64,000 bases of DNA from Bacillota bacterium. GTDB taxonomy: Bacteria > Bacillota_I > Bacilli_A > RF39 > UBA660. Location of the stretch: assembly GCA_015059495.1 (NCBI GenBank), contig SVAI01000001.1, forward strand, positions 124,001 to 188,000, read 5' to 3'. Positions 34,075 to 41,180 of this stretch are shown piece after piece. Each line of letters starts with the position of its first letter. Within the stretch, counting starts at the first letter, position 1. The position numbers and the translations under genes are program-made. The notes beneath the pieces were generated by a model. The model ran no database searches. It was not told where the DNA came from and saw nothing but the letters and a program-made list of their open reading frames with translations.

Positions 34075-34086
34075 GACTCTTTTTTG
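34062..34086. terminator. Bidirectional terminator whose TTAA loop holds both stop codons
   Basis: AAGAGTC (34064-34070) / GACTCTT (34075-34081) with a TTAA loop (34071-34074). The plus-strand stop TAA is 34072-34074 and the minus-strand stop is 34071-34073. A-tract on the left, T-tract on the right. Confidence 0.93.
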
Positions 34087-35066
34087 TTTCTCATTAATAT
34101 TAATGAATTAATAGATAATGTCTTTTGTACATTATCAGGTAAATAAGATCTAAATACATACATATACCTAAATAAAGTAGGGTATAAACTAAGTATTTTC
34201 TTTAATTTATCTAATTCTTCTCTTTCATAATCATTATTAATATATTTCATATGTTCCATAAATAAATTATTAAAAGGATTAACACCATTATTAGTCCATG
34301 GTTTAATATCAGATAATCCATAACTATGTAATACCACAGCATTATTTCTTTCTTCAGTTATTACTTTATGTGATACTTGTCTTATTTTATCATTAAAAAA
34401 TAATCTTGAATCTAAACCTTGAAATAACATAGCAAAAGCTGAATAATTATATCTTTGAGGTAGAGTAGATATCTCATTTTTTAATAATAAATTAAGTAAG
34501 TCTTGATCTGGAAACTTTAAATTCTTATTAGATTCACTACTAAGATAATCTTTAATTCTATATTCCATATCAAGTTTCAAGTATTCATCAATATTAAAAT
34601 ATAAAACACCAGAATTATAATATTTGTCTAAACCTAAAGAACTATTAATACTTCTTTTTAATACTGCATCGTCTAAACATGCATTAATTGGACCATTATA
34701 GTTTTTTAATTGAGATAAATCATTTACTACTATAGTATCTGAATCTATATATAATAAATTATTTATATCACTAGTATTATCTTTTATTATTCTAGGATAA
34801 AACAATCTAGCATTACCAATTTGAGCACCTCTCCAATTAGGTATATTATAACTATCAATTGGATTATCTTCTAATCTATATAAGTGTAGTTCTATATTAT
34901 TATATTGATCAACAAATCTTTTAATCATATCTAAATGATTGATATTACAATTTTGTGTAACAATATGTAATCTGATTTTATCTAACTTCGAGTTAACTAC
35001 AAGAGAATGTAGGGAAGTAAGCATAATCTCAAGATATCTATCATCAGTTGTATACATGATGTCCAT
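34071..35066 (-). CDS. Family 8 glycosyltransferase
   Basis: 331 aa, LPS-glucosyltransferase-like GT8 enzyme that transfers a sugar from a nucleotide-sugar. Features: 'MDIMYTTDDRYLEIMLTSLHS' N-terminal nucleotide-binding strand, DxD metal motif in 'LLYIDSDTIVV', 'YYNSGVLYFNID', 'FPDQDLLN' and C-terminal 'LHSYGLSDIKPW'. No signal or membrane segment. RBS AGGGGGAAAT on the minus strand. It probably works on a surface polysaccharide or glycolipid. It is not next to other glycan genes. Confidence 0.92.
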   Translation of the reverse strand: MDIMYTTDDRYLEIMLTSLHSLVVNSKLDKIRLHIVTQNCNINHLDMIKRFVDQYNNIELHLYRLEDNPIDSYNIPNWRGAQIGNARLFYPRIIKDNTSDINNLLYIDSDTIVVNDLSQLKNYNGPINACLDDAVLKRSINSSLGLDKYYNSGVLYFNIDEYLKLDMEYRIKDYLSSESNKNLKFPDQDLLNLLLKNEISTLPQRYNYSAFAMLFQGLDSRLFFNDKIRQVSHKVITEERNNAVVLHSYGLSDIKPWTNNGVNPFNNLFMEHMKYINNDYEREELDKLKKILSLYPTLFRYMYVFRSYLPDNVQKTLSINSLILMRNKKES

Positions 35067-35161
35067 TTTAAAATTTCCCCCTTAAAACATGATTTATATA
35101 ATATCACACATTAAAACAAAAGAAAACTCAAACTTTTAAAAGTTTGAGTTAATTATCAAAG

Positions 35162-35238
35162 TGGTGCCGACTGAGGGAATCGAACCCCCAACCTACTGAT
35201 TACAAGTCAGTTGCGCTACCAATTACGCTAAGTCGGCA
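35162..35238 (-). tRNA. tRNA-Thr (UGU)
   Basis: Cloverleaf on the minus strand: acceptor TGCCGAC / GTCGGCA, anticodon loop CTTGTAA between ACTGA and TCAGT, T-loop GGTTCGATTCC, CCA encoded. Its discriminator A and ACCA end match the UGGU bulge in the thrS T-box. Confidence 0.96.
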
Positions 35239-35239
35239 A

Positions 35240-35316
35240 TGGTGGACGCTATAGGACTCGAACCTATGACCCCCTGCTTGTAAGGCAGGTGCTCTAACCA
35301 ACTGAGCTAAGCATCC
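35240..35316 (-). tRNA. tRNA-Val (UAC)
   Basis: Minus strand: starts GGATGCT, anticodon loop CTTACAA between CCTGC and GCAGG, T-arm GGTTCGAGTCC, encoded CCA. It lies one base from tRNA-Thr and the two are co-transcribed; a TTGACA is seen upstream on the minus strand (35362-35367). Confidence 0.96.
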
Positions 35317-35459
35317 ATTAAATCACTTGACTTAAAAAATATATCACAAAAAGCGAATAGTTGTCAACAATTATAGCGAAAAAAATTAAAAAAATGTTAT
35401 AAATACCTATATATATAGGGTATTGTGATAAAAATGTGACATTTTTATGTAATTTTTTC

Positions 35460-35488
35460 TTGATATTTCAAAAAAAGTGCGATATACT
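35460..35488 (+). promoter_or_regulatory. Promoter of the first plus-strand tRNA group
   Basis: TTGATA (35460-35465), 17-bp spacer, TATACT (35483-35488), upstream of tRNA-Leu/Gln/Lys. The interval 35317-35459 holds divergent promoters and no gene. Confidence 0.8.
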
Positions 35489-35516
35489 TTAATAGTCTTA
35501 TCAAAGACAAGTGCCT

Positions 35517-35605
35517 GCCCGAGTGGCGGAATAGGTAGACGCACAGGACTTAAAATCCTGCGAGCTTTAAACCTCGTGCCGGTTCAAGTCCGGCCTCGGG
35601 CACCA
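35517..35605 (+). tRNA. tRNA-Leu (UAA)
   Basis: Long-variable-arm tRNA: acceptor GCCCGAG / CTCGGGC, anticodon loop CTTAAAA between AGGA and TCCT, T-loop GGTTCAAGTCC, encoded CCA. It has no intron, unlike the cyanobacterial tRNA-Leu(UAA). Confidence 0.95.
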
Positions 35606-35612
35606 TTTATAT

Positions 35613-35688
35613 TGCCTCGTAGCCAAGTGGTAAGGCATCAGACTTTGACTCTGACATTCCGGTGGTTCGAGTCCACCCGAGGCAGCCA
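35613..35688 (+). tRNA. tRNA-Gln (UUG)
   Basis: Acceptor TGCCTCG / CGAGGCA, anticodon loop CTTTGAC between CAGA and TCTG, T-loop GGTTCGAGTCC, encoded CCA. Confidence 0.95.
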
Positions 35689-35706
35689 TCTTTTAATTAT
35701 ATATTC

Positions 35707-35782
35707 GCCCCGTTAGCTCAGTCGGTAGAGCATTTGACTTTTAATCAAAGGGTCTGGAGTTCGAATCTCCAACGGAGCACCA
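35707..35782 (+). tRNA. tRNA-Lys (UUU)
   Basis: Anticodon loop CTTTTAA between TTTGA and TCAAA, T-loop AGTTCGAATCT, CCA encoded. The acceptor stem GCCCCGT / ACGGAGC contains one C-A mismatch at the third pair. Confidence 0.93.
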
Positions 35783-35793
35783 TTTTGTTAATA

Positions 35794-35819
35794 AAACTTG
35801 TGTTATTCACAAGTTTTTT
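35794..35819 (+). terminator. Terminator after tRNA-Lys
   Basis: AAACTTGTG / CACAAGTTT stem, TTATT loop, T tail. Confidence 0.87.
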
Positions 35820-35879
35820 ACTTTATATAAAGATAATAGGGTATATTTTAACTTTTTTTGCTTATTTTATAAGAAATAA

Positions 35880-35909
35880 TTGACATTTATTTTTTATTTA
35901 TGCTATAAT
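35880..35909 (+). promoter_or_regulatory. Strong promoter of the Ser-fMet-Asp-Phe-Tyr tRNA group
   Basis: TTGACA (35880-35885), 18-bp spacer, TGC-TATAAT extended -10 (35904-35909), 25 bp before tRNA-Ser. Confidence 0.92.
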
Positions 35910-35934
35910 CTATTTGTTGCAAGAAAAGTAACAC

Positions 35935-36026
35935 GGAGGAATACCCAAGTTGGTTGAAGGGACTGGTCTTGAAAACCAGCAGGTCGTGCAAGCGGCGCTA
36001 GGGTTCGAATCCCTATTCCTCCGCCA
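35935..36026 (+). tRNA. tRNA-Ser (UGA)
   Basis: Acceptor GGAGGAA / TTCCTCC, anticodon loop CTTGAAA between CTGGT and ACCAG, long variable arm, T-loop GGTTCGAATCC, encoded CCA. Confidence 0.95.
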
Positions 36027-36040
36027 TTTATTTTATTCAT

Positions 36041-36117
36041 CGCGGGGTAGAGCAGTTCGGTAGCTCGTCGGGCTCATAATCCGAAGGTCGTTGGTTCAAA
36101 TCCAGCCCCCGCAACCA
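36041..36117 (+). tRNA. Initiator tRNA-Met (CAU)
   Basis: CGCGGGG / CCCCGCA acceptor with the unpaired C1-A72 that marks bacterial initiator tRNA; anticodon loop CTCATAA between TCGGG and TCCGA (one G-U in place of the third G-C pair); encoded CCA. Confidence 0.94.
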
Positions 36118-36120
36118 TTT

Positions 36121-36197
36121 GGTTCGTTAGTCTAGAGGCCTATGACGCCTGCCTGTCACGCAGGAGACCACGGGTTCGAATCCCGTACGAACCGCCA
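36121..36197 (+). tRNA. tRNA-Asp (GUC)
   Basis: Acceptor GGTTCGT / ACGAACC, anticodon loop CTGTCAC between CCTGC and GCAGG, T-loop GGTTCGAATCC, discriminator G, encoded CCA. Confidence 0.95.
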
Positions 36198-36204
36198 TTT
36201 TTTT

Positions 36205-36280
<76 letters not shown>

Positions 36281-36291
36281 TTTTTAATGTT

Positions 36292-36598
36292 GGAGGGATA
36301 GCGAAGTGGTCAAACGCGGCAGACTGTAGTCCTAATAACGACTCGTTATTAAATTGCACCTTTATATAGTGATATATAAAGTGGACGCTGCTAATTCGGG
36401 GAAGACTAAAGCATTTAATGTATGTTAATCCCGAGCTAAGATACTTTGATATCTGAGTGTAGAGACTTTACACAGCGTATCTCAACAGAGATAAAGAGAA
36501 AGTCCAGACTACAAATACATATTTGTAGCAGTGAAAACTGTAGTAGTAGGAAATCTGTTCCTTCGGGTTCCATGGTTCAAATCCATGTCCCTCCACCA
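36292..36598 (+). tRNA. tRNA-Tyr (GUA) interrupted by a group I intron in the anticodon
   Basis: The 5' exon (36292-36327) runs GGAGGGATAGCGAAGTGG...GCAGACTGT and the 3' exon (36551-36598) runs AAATCTGTTCCTTCGGG...TCCCTCCACCA. Joined, they give a normal tRNA-Tyr: acceptor GGAGGGA / TCCCTCC, anticodon stem GCAGA / TCTGT, loop CTGTAAA with anticodon GTA, a type II variable arm and encoded CCA. The intron sits between anticodon positions 35 and 36. The gene is last in the tRNA group and a terminator follows. Without splicing there would be no functional tRNA from this copy. Confidence 0.95.
36328..36550 (+). mobile_element. Group I intron (223 nt, IC3-like, no internal ORF) in tRNA-Tyr
   Basis: Core elements can be read in order: P 'AATTCGGGGAAG' (36393-36404), Q 'AATCCCGAGCTAAG' (36427-36440), R 'GTGTAGAGACTTT' (36457-36469) and S 'AAGAGAAAGTCC' (36494-36505). 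P3 pairs AGATAC (36439-36444) with GTATCT (36478-36483). P7 pairs GACTTT with AAAGTC. A P2-like hairpin is TTTATATA / TATATAAA. The base before the 5' splice site is T and the last intron base is G, as group I splicing requires. P, Q, R and S closely resemble those of cyanobacterial tRNA-Leu introns. I did not confidently identify the internal guide sequence of P1. Confidence 0.94.
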
Positions 36599-36608
36599 CT
36601 TAGATAAT

Positions 36609-36633
36609 TACTCAACGAAAGTTGAGTTTTTTT
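36609..36633 (+). terminator. Terminator of the tRNA group
   Basis: ACTCAAC / GTTGAGT stem with a GAAA tetraloop and T7. Confidence 0.9.
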
Positions 36634-36653
36634 ATTTTACTTAAGTGCTTGAA

Positions 36654-36662
36654 ATGGTATAA
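36654..36662 (+). promoter_or_regulatory. Extended -10 promoter of the endonuclease gene
   Basis: TGG-TATAAT immediately upstream of the endonuclease gene; only a weak -35 (TTTTAC) is visible. It shows that the gene is transcribed separately from the tRNA group. Confidence 0.65.
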
Positions 36663-36689
36663 TATTTATAAGATCTGGGGGGGATTTTG

Positions 36690-37064
36690 ATGACTTATAC
36701 TAACAAACAAATAGGAAACGCGGCACTCGGAACTGCGATAGGTTATTTTACTAATGAAGGGTATACTGTATCTATACCACTAAATGACACTCAAGATTAC
36801 GATCTTATAGTAGATATAGAAGGCAAACTTCATAAAGTTCAGGTTAAGGGCACAACATTCAAAACAAAATATGATGTATACCAAGTTAGTTTAAAGAGTT
36901 CTGGAGGGACAAAAGGGAAAATCTATAAAACAATTAAAGATACAGACGTTGATTTAACTTTTGTTGCTTGTGAAGATGGTCAAATGTTTTTGATTCCAAA
37001 AGAAGCGTTAAATAATACCAGTACACTAAACTTAGGCAAGGAATATCTTGAATATAGATTATAG
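36690..37064 (+). CDS. PD-(D/E)XK endonuclease, I-Ssp6803I-type, beside the intron
   Basis: 124 aa. It has the core of the group I intron-associated PD-(D/E)XK family (PDDEXK_5): an N-terminal helix 'NKQIGNAALGTAIGYFTNEGY', a strand with 'DYDLIVDIEGK' (metal-binding Asp) and 'LHKVQVKG', the Q-x-K variant of the E-x-K motif used by I-Ssp6803I, then 'DVDLTFVACEDGQMFLIP'. In that family the enzyme cuts intron-less tRNA genes to start intron homing. Here it is free-standing, 92 bp after the intron-containing tRNA-Tyr. Start ATG 36690 is preferred over TTG 36687 (GGGGGGGA upstream). The helix-1 Glu of I-Ssp6803I is not obvious. Related stand-alone nucleases without introns also exist, so the homing role is inference. 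Confidence 0.78.
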   Translation: MTYTNKQIGNAALGTAIGYFTNEGYTVSIPLNDTQDYDLIVDIEGKLHKVQVKGTTFKTKYDVYQVSLKSSGGTKGKIYKTIKDTDVDLTFVACEDGQMFLIPKEALNNTSTLNLGKEYLEYRL

Positions 37065-37066
37065 AG

Positions 37067-37091
37067 TAAAAGTCTTAGTAAAGGCTTTTTT
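37067..37091 (+). terminator. Endonuclease gene terminator
   Basis: AAAGTCTT / AAGGCTTT stem (one U-G pair), AGTA loop, T7. Confidence 0.8.
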
Positions 37092-37105
37092 TCATATACT
37101 TAACT

Positions 37106-37483
37106 ATGAGTGATATCGAAGAAAGACTTAAAGAAATAAAGATTGAAGACTTTATATGGATAATATATATAGGTATAATTTTATTAAGTTATTATTCTAA
37201 TTATCTTGAAGAAAAATACTTTATTAATAATGATATAAATAGTAAAAATAAATATAGATCAATAATTATCATTATATTTTCGATATTACTACTTGTTTAT
37301 CTATACTTTTTAAAAGATTCATATGACTCTCTTAAATCGTTAAATGATAATAGTGATAATAAAACAATAATCCTTACATACTTATCTTTTATAGCATCTC
37401 TTTTAATCGCAATTGCAGGTATAATATATCTTTATATAGCAATAAATGATGAAAATATTAATATCGAACTAGCTTTTAACTAA
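37106..37483 (+). CDS. Small membrane protein, about three TM segments
   Basis: 125 aa. Hydrophobic segments lie at about residues 17-32, 49-68 and 88-110, separated by charged Asn/Asp/Lys linkers. No family is recognised. There is no ribosome binding site; TATACT (37095-37100) ends 5 nt before the ATG, consistent with a leaderless mRNA. It follows the endonuclease gene, but a terminator separates the two, so a shared function is not implied. Confidence 0.62.
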   Translation: MSDIEERLKEIKIEDFIWIIYIGIILLSYYSNYLEEKYFINNDINSKNKYRSIIIIIFSILLLVYLYFLKDSYDSLKSLNDNSDNKTIILTYLSFIASLLIAIAGIIYLYIAINDENINIELAFN

Positions 37484-37562
37484 AACTTTACACTTTTTAA
37501 CAATATTTTTAATCTTTTTTAAATATATTATGTTATACTTAAGATAGTAAAGGATGGTTCTT

Positions 37563-38339
37563 ATGTTAGATTTAAATTACTTAAAACAAAATAATGTAGA
37601 CACAGATACTGCCATTGAACTATTTGGTGATGTATCAATTTATAACGAAACATGCCAAGATTTTCTTGATGGCATTGATGAAAAGTTAAATGAATTAAAA
37701 AAATATAAAGAATTAAGGGATATGCCTAATTATGCAATATATGCTCACTCAATTAAAAGTGATGCAAGATATTTAGGATTTACTGAAATAGCAAAAGTTG
37801 CTCTAGATCATGAAATGGCTGGTAAGGGTAACGATGAAAAGTTTGTTATGAAAGAATATGACAACTTAGTTAATGCTACTAACCAAATGATAACAATTGT
37901 TAAAACTTATCTAGGACAAGAAGTTAAAACTGGAGTAACACCACAAGCCTCAACTACTGAAAGACAAGATGTAATTTTAATCGCTGATGACTCTAAATTA
38001 GTAACTAATTTTATTACTAAATCACTAGAGGGACTATATAAAACTATTATTGCTTATGATGGAACTGAAGTAATCGAAGTAATTAATAATTATCCTAATT
38101 ATAATATTATAGGTATGTTCTTAGATTTAAATATGCCAAAGATGGGTGGATTTGAAGTATTACAATACTTTAAAGAACATGATTTATTTAATAAAATACC
38201 AGTATCAATTATTACTGGGGAAGACTCAAAAGAAATGATTAATAAAGCATTTACTTATCCAATATGTGATATGCTTGTTAAACCATTTAATGCAAAAGAT
38301 GTAACTACTGTTGCTAATAAAACTGTAAACTTTAAATAA
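37563..38339 (+). CDS. HPt-receiver phosphorelay protein
   Basis: 258 aa. Residues 1-115 form an HPt four-helix domain with the phosphoacceptor His in 'YAHSIKSDARYLG'. A short linker leads to a receiver domain with 'VILIADDSKLV', acceptor Asp in 'GMFLDLNMPKMGG', 'SIITGED' and 'DMLVKPFN'. There is no DNA-binding or enzymatic output. It is a natural partner for the hybrid kinase at 14699-16519, whose own receiver would need an HPt protein. Start 37563 is chosen (AAAGGA upstream) over ATG 37554. A TGT-TATACT extended -10 lies at 37531-37539. Confidence 0.9.
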   Translation: MLDLNYLKQNNVDTDTAIELFGDVSIYNETCQDFLDGIDEKLNELKKYKELRDMPNYAIYAHSIKSDARYLGFTEIAKVALDHEMAGKGNDEKFVMKEYDNLVNATNQMITIVKTYLGQEVKTGVTPQASTTERQDVILIADDSKLVTNFITKSLEGLYKTIIAYDGTEVIEVINNYPNYNIIGMFLDLNMPKMGGFEVLQYFKEHDLFNKIPVSIITGEDSKEMINKAFTYPICDMLVKPFNAKDVTTVANKTVNFK

Positions 38340-38341
38340 TA

Positions 38342-38369
38342 AAAAGAGCAATATTTGCTCTTTTTTTTC
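38342..38369 (+). terminator. Terminator of the HPt-REC gene
   Basis: AAGAGCAA / TTGCTCTT stem, TAT loop, eight T. Confidence 0.88.
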
Positions 38370-38412
38370 TATTTCAAATAAAAGTATAGTATAATTGTAT
38401 TAGGTGGTATAT

Positions 38413-39480
38413 ATGAAAATACTAGTAGCAGCAGGTGGAACAGGTGGACACATTTATCCAGCACTTGCACTAATTGATAAATTTAAAGCACATGATAAAA
38501 ATACCCAAGTAATTTATGTTGGAACTAAAAATAGAATGGAAAAAGATATTGTACCTAAATTAGGTATAGACTTTAGATCTATTGAAATATATGGTTTAAC
38601 TAAAAATATTATTAATGATATTAAAGATGTATATCTAATCATTAAAGATATTAAAGAAATGAAAAAACTAATGAAAGAATATAAACCTGATGTAGTTTTA
38701 GCAATAGGTGGATATGTTACATATCCAGTTATTAAAGCTGCTCATAAATTAAATATTCCTATATTTATGCATGAGCAAAATGCTATTCCAGGTAAAGTTA
38801 ATAAAATAACTGAAAAGAAAGCATCTTTAATAGGTGTATCTTTTGAAGAATCTAAAAAATACTTTAAAAATAAAAATGTATTCTATAGTGGTAATCCAGT
38901 AGCAGAACGTGCTCTAACTATACCTAAAGTAACAAAATCATCAATAGGATTTGATGATGATAAAAAATTAATTACTATAGTAGCAGGTTCTCTAGGTTCA
39001 TCATCACTTAATGCTAAAATACAAGAATTTTTAAATCAAAATAAAGATTATCAAATATTATATATAACTGGTGCATATGTATATGATCAAATAAAAGATA
39101 ATAAATATCCAGCAAACGTTAAAGTAGTACCATACTTTGATAATTTACCTGGTATATTAAAATCTACAGATGTATTAATTACAAGAGCTGGTGCATCAAC
39201 TATAGCAGAAGTAGAAGCTTTAGGTATACCTAGTATATTTGTACCAAGTCCATATGTTGCTAATAATCATCAATATTATAATGCTAAAAATATAAAAGAT
39301 TTAAATGCGGGTGAAATGATCGAAGAAGCAGAATTTACTACAGAACTTTTAAATGAAAAAGTAGATAAACTATTAAGTAATCCAAAATCATATGTAGATA
39401 ACTTAGTTAAATTAGCAGTATTAAATTCTAGTGAATTAATATATCAAAAAATTAAGGAGATGCTTGATAATGTTAAATAA
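38413..39480 (+). CDS. murG: UDP-GlcNAc:lipid I GlcNAc transferase MurG
   Basis: 355 aa, last cytoplasmic-face step of peptidoglycan precursor synthesis (lipid I to lipid II). The N-terminal glycine loop is 'VAAGGTGGHIYPALAL'; 'HEQNAIPGKVNK', a second G-rich loop 'VAGSLGSSSLN', and the donor site 'TRAGASTIAEVEALGIPSI' follow. Start ATG 38413 is preferred over GTG 38404 because AGGTGG precedes it. First gene of a murG-murB-divIB-queH operon, with 11-bp overlap to murB. Confidence 0.97.
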   Translation: MKILVAAGGTGGHIYPALALIDKFKAHDKNTQVIYVGTKNRMEKDIVPKLGIDFRSIEIYGLTKNIINDIKDVYLIIKDIKEMKKLMKEYKPDVVLAIGGYVTYPVIKAAHKLNIPIFMHEQNAIPGKVNKITEKKASLIGVSFEESKKYFKNKNVFYSGNPVAERALTIPKVTKSSIGFDDDKKLITIVAGSLGSSSLNAKIQEFLNQNKDYQILYITGAYVYDQIKDNKYPANVKVVPYFDNLPGILKSTDVLITRAGASTIAEVEALGIPSIFVPSPYVANNHQYYNAKNIKDLNAGEMIEEAEFTTELLNEKVDKLLSNPKSYVDNLVKLAVLNSSELIYQKIKEMLDNVK

Positions 39481-40351
39481 TATATGTGAAGTATTAGAAT
39501 CAGTTGATTTAACTAGCTATAATACTTATAGAATTAAAACTAGTGCTAAATACTTAGCACTACCTAAATCAAAAGAAGAAATAATTAATTTAGTTAAATA
39601 TTTAAAAGAAAATAATATTAAATACTTTTTATTAGGTAATGGATCTAATGTAATACTTCCTGATACAGAATTTGATGGAGTAATAATATCATTTAAAAAC
39701 TATAATAAATTTAATTTAAATGGTGAAATATTAACTGCAGAATCTGGAGCAATGCTTCCAGTATTATCTAATGAAATAATTAATAATGGCCTTAAAGGTT
39801 TAGAATGGGCTAGTGGTATTCCAGGAACTATAGGTGCTTCAGTAAGAGGTAATGCTGGTGCTTATTTACATGAAATAATGGAACGTGTTGTATCTATTGA
39901 AGTATTAGATGAAAACTTAAATGTTAAAACTCTAAATAAAGAAGATATTACTTATGGTTATAGAGAAACATCTCTAAAGGATAGTAATTATATAATACTT
40001 ACTGTTACTTTAAAACTAGAACCAGGAAACTATGAAGAATCTAAAGCTCTAGTTAAAGATAGATTAGAAAGAAGATTAGCTTCTCAACCACTTGAATATC
40101 CATCTGCTGGTTCTGTCTTTAGAAATCCATCTAAAGAATTACCATCAGGAAAAATAATCGAAGACTTAGGTCTTAAAGGTAAAGTTATCGGAGGAGCACA
40201 AATATCTGATAAACATGCTAACTTTATAGTTAATAAAGATAATGCTAAAGCTAGTGATGTTAAAGCATTAATAGATATAATTAAAAAAGAAGTAAAAGAA
40301 AATTATGATATTGATTTAATATGTGAACAAGAAATAATAGATTGGGATTAG
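39470..40351 (+). CDS. murB: UDP-N-acetylenolpyruvoylglucosamine reductase MurB
   Basis: About 293 aa flavoenzyme that reduces UDP-GlcNAc-enolpyruvate to UDP-MurNAc. 'YNTYRIKTSAKYL', 'LLGNGSNVILPD', the FAD loop 'ASGIPGTIGASVRGNAGAYLHEI', and 'SAGSVFRNP' with catalytic Ser are all present. RBS AAGGAGA in the end of murG; ATG 39470 preferred over TTG 39464. Tightly coupled to murG and followed one base later by divIB. Confidence 0.97.
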   Translation: MLNNICEVLESVDLTSYNTYRIKTSAKYLALPKSKEEIINLVKYLKENNIKYFLLGNGSNVILPDTEFDGVIISFKNYNKFNLNGEILTAESGAMLPVLSNEIINNGLKGLEWASGIPGTIGASVRGNAGAYLHEIMERVVSIEVLDENLNVKTLNKEDITYGYRETSLKDSNYIILTVTLKLEPGNYEESKALVKDRLERRLASQPLEYPSAGSVFRNPSKELPSGKIIEDLGLKGKVIGGAQISDKHANFIVNKDNAKASDVKALIDIIKKEVKENYDIDLICEQEIIDWD

Positions 40352-40352
40352 T

Positions 40353-41180
40353 ATGAGAGAAGAAAGAATGAGAAAGAGGAAAAGAAAATTAAATAAAAAG
40401 AGATTTGCAATTCTTCTTGCAATTCTTTTTGTCATTGTCTCAATTATCATTTATGCATTTAATATAAGAGTAACTAATATTAAAATAATAGGTACTAATA
40501 GAATTACTGATAATGAAATAATTGAAATAACTAATCTTAAAAATTATCCCAAGTTATTTAAATACCCTATATTTAAAATAGCTAATGATGTTAAAAAAAT
40601 AGATCTAGTAGATAAAGTTAAAGTATCTAAAAATGTATATGGAAGAGTTACTATTAATGTTAGTGAAGCTAAAATACTATTTTATAATAAAACAACTGAT
40701 AAAGTAGTATTATCTAACTCTAAAGAAGTAGAGTATAAACCATCATACTTAGGCATACCAACATTAATTAATTATGTACCTACTAATATCTATGAAGATT
40801 TAATTAAAGGATTATCTTTAATAGATGAAGATATTATAGCAATGATTAGTGAAATAGAGTATTCGCCATCTAAAACTGCTAATGGTGAAACTATAGATGA
40901 TTATCGTTTTCTTCTTCGTATGAATGATTCAAATACAGTATATATGAATACAGTTAATATAAAGAAATTAAATAAGTATTTAGAAATAACTGCAACAATT
41001 TTAAATACAAATGAAGAAACTAGTGGTATACTATATCTTGACTCTTCAATCGGAGATAGCTTCTCATTTGAATCGTATGCTTCTATCGTTAGAGAACAAG
41101 AACGTCAAAAAGCAGAACAAGAGAAGGCTGAAAAAGAAAAAGAAGAGCAAGAGAAAAGAGATGCTCACAATGAAAATTAA
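40353..41180 (+). CDS. divIB: Cell division protein DivIB/FtsQ
   Basis: 275 aa bitopic membrane protein: a basic N-terminal cytoplasmic tail, a TM at about residues 17-37, a POTRA domain ('VTNIKIIGTNRITDNEIIEIT'), a beta domain, and a C-terminal charged tail rich in Glu/Lys/Gln. It belongs to the divisome and its position after murG-murB matches the division and cell wall clusters of Firmicutes. Start at 40353, one base after the murB stop; ATG 40368 is an alternative. Confidence 0.92.
   Translation: MREERMRKRKRKLNKKRFAILLAILFVIVSIIIYAFNIRVTNIKIIGTNRITDNEIIEITNLKNYPKLFKYPIFKIANDVKKIDLVDKVKVSKNVYGRVTINVSEAKILFYNKTTDKVVLSNSKEVEYKPSYLGIPTLINYVPTNIYEDLIKGLSLIDEDIIAMISEIEYSPSKTANGETIDDYRFLLRMNDSNTVYMNTVNIKKLNKYLEITATILNTNEETSGILYLDSSIGDSFSFESYASIVREQERQKAEQEKAEKEKEEQEKRDAHNEN

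Noticed and set aside
35477-35883. ORFs of 79 and 73 aa in the ORF track
   Set aside because: They run through the tRNA-Leu, -Gln and -Lys genes and are shadows of structured RNA.
41011-41169. N-terminal extension of QueH in the ORF track
   Set aside because: It lies within divIB in another frame, is Lys-rich nonsense-like sequence, and the QueH domain begins right after ATG 41170.
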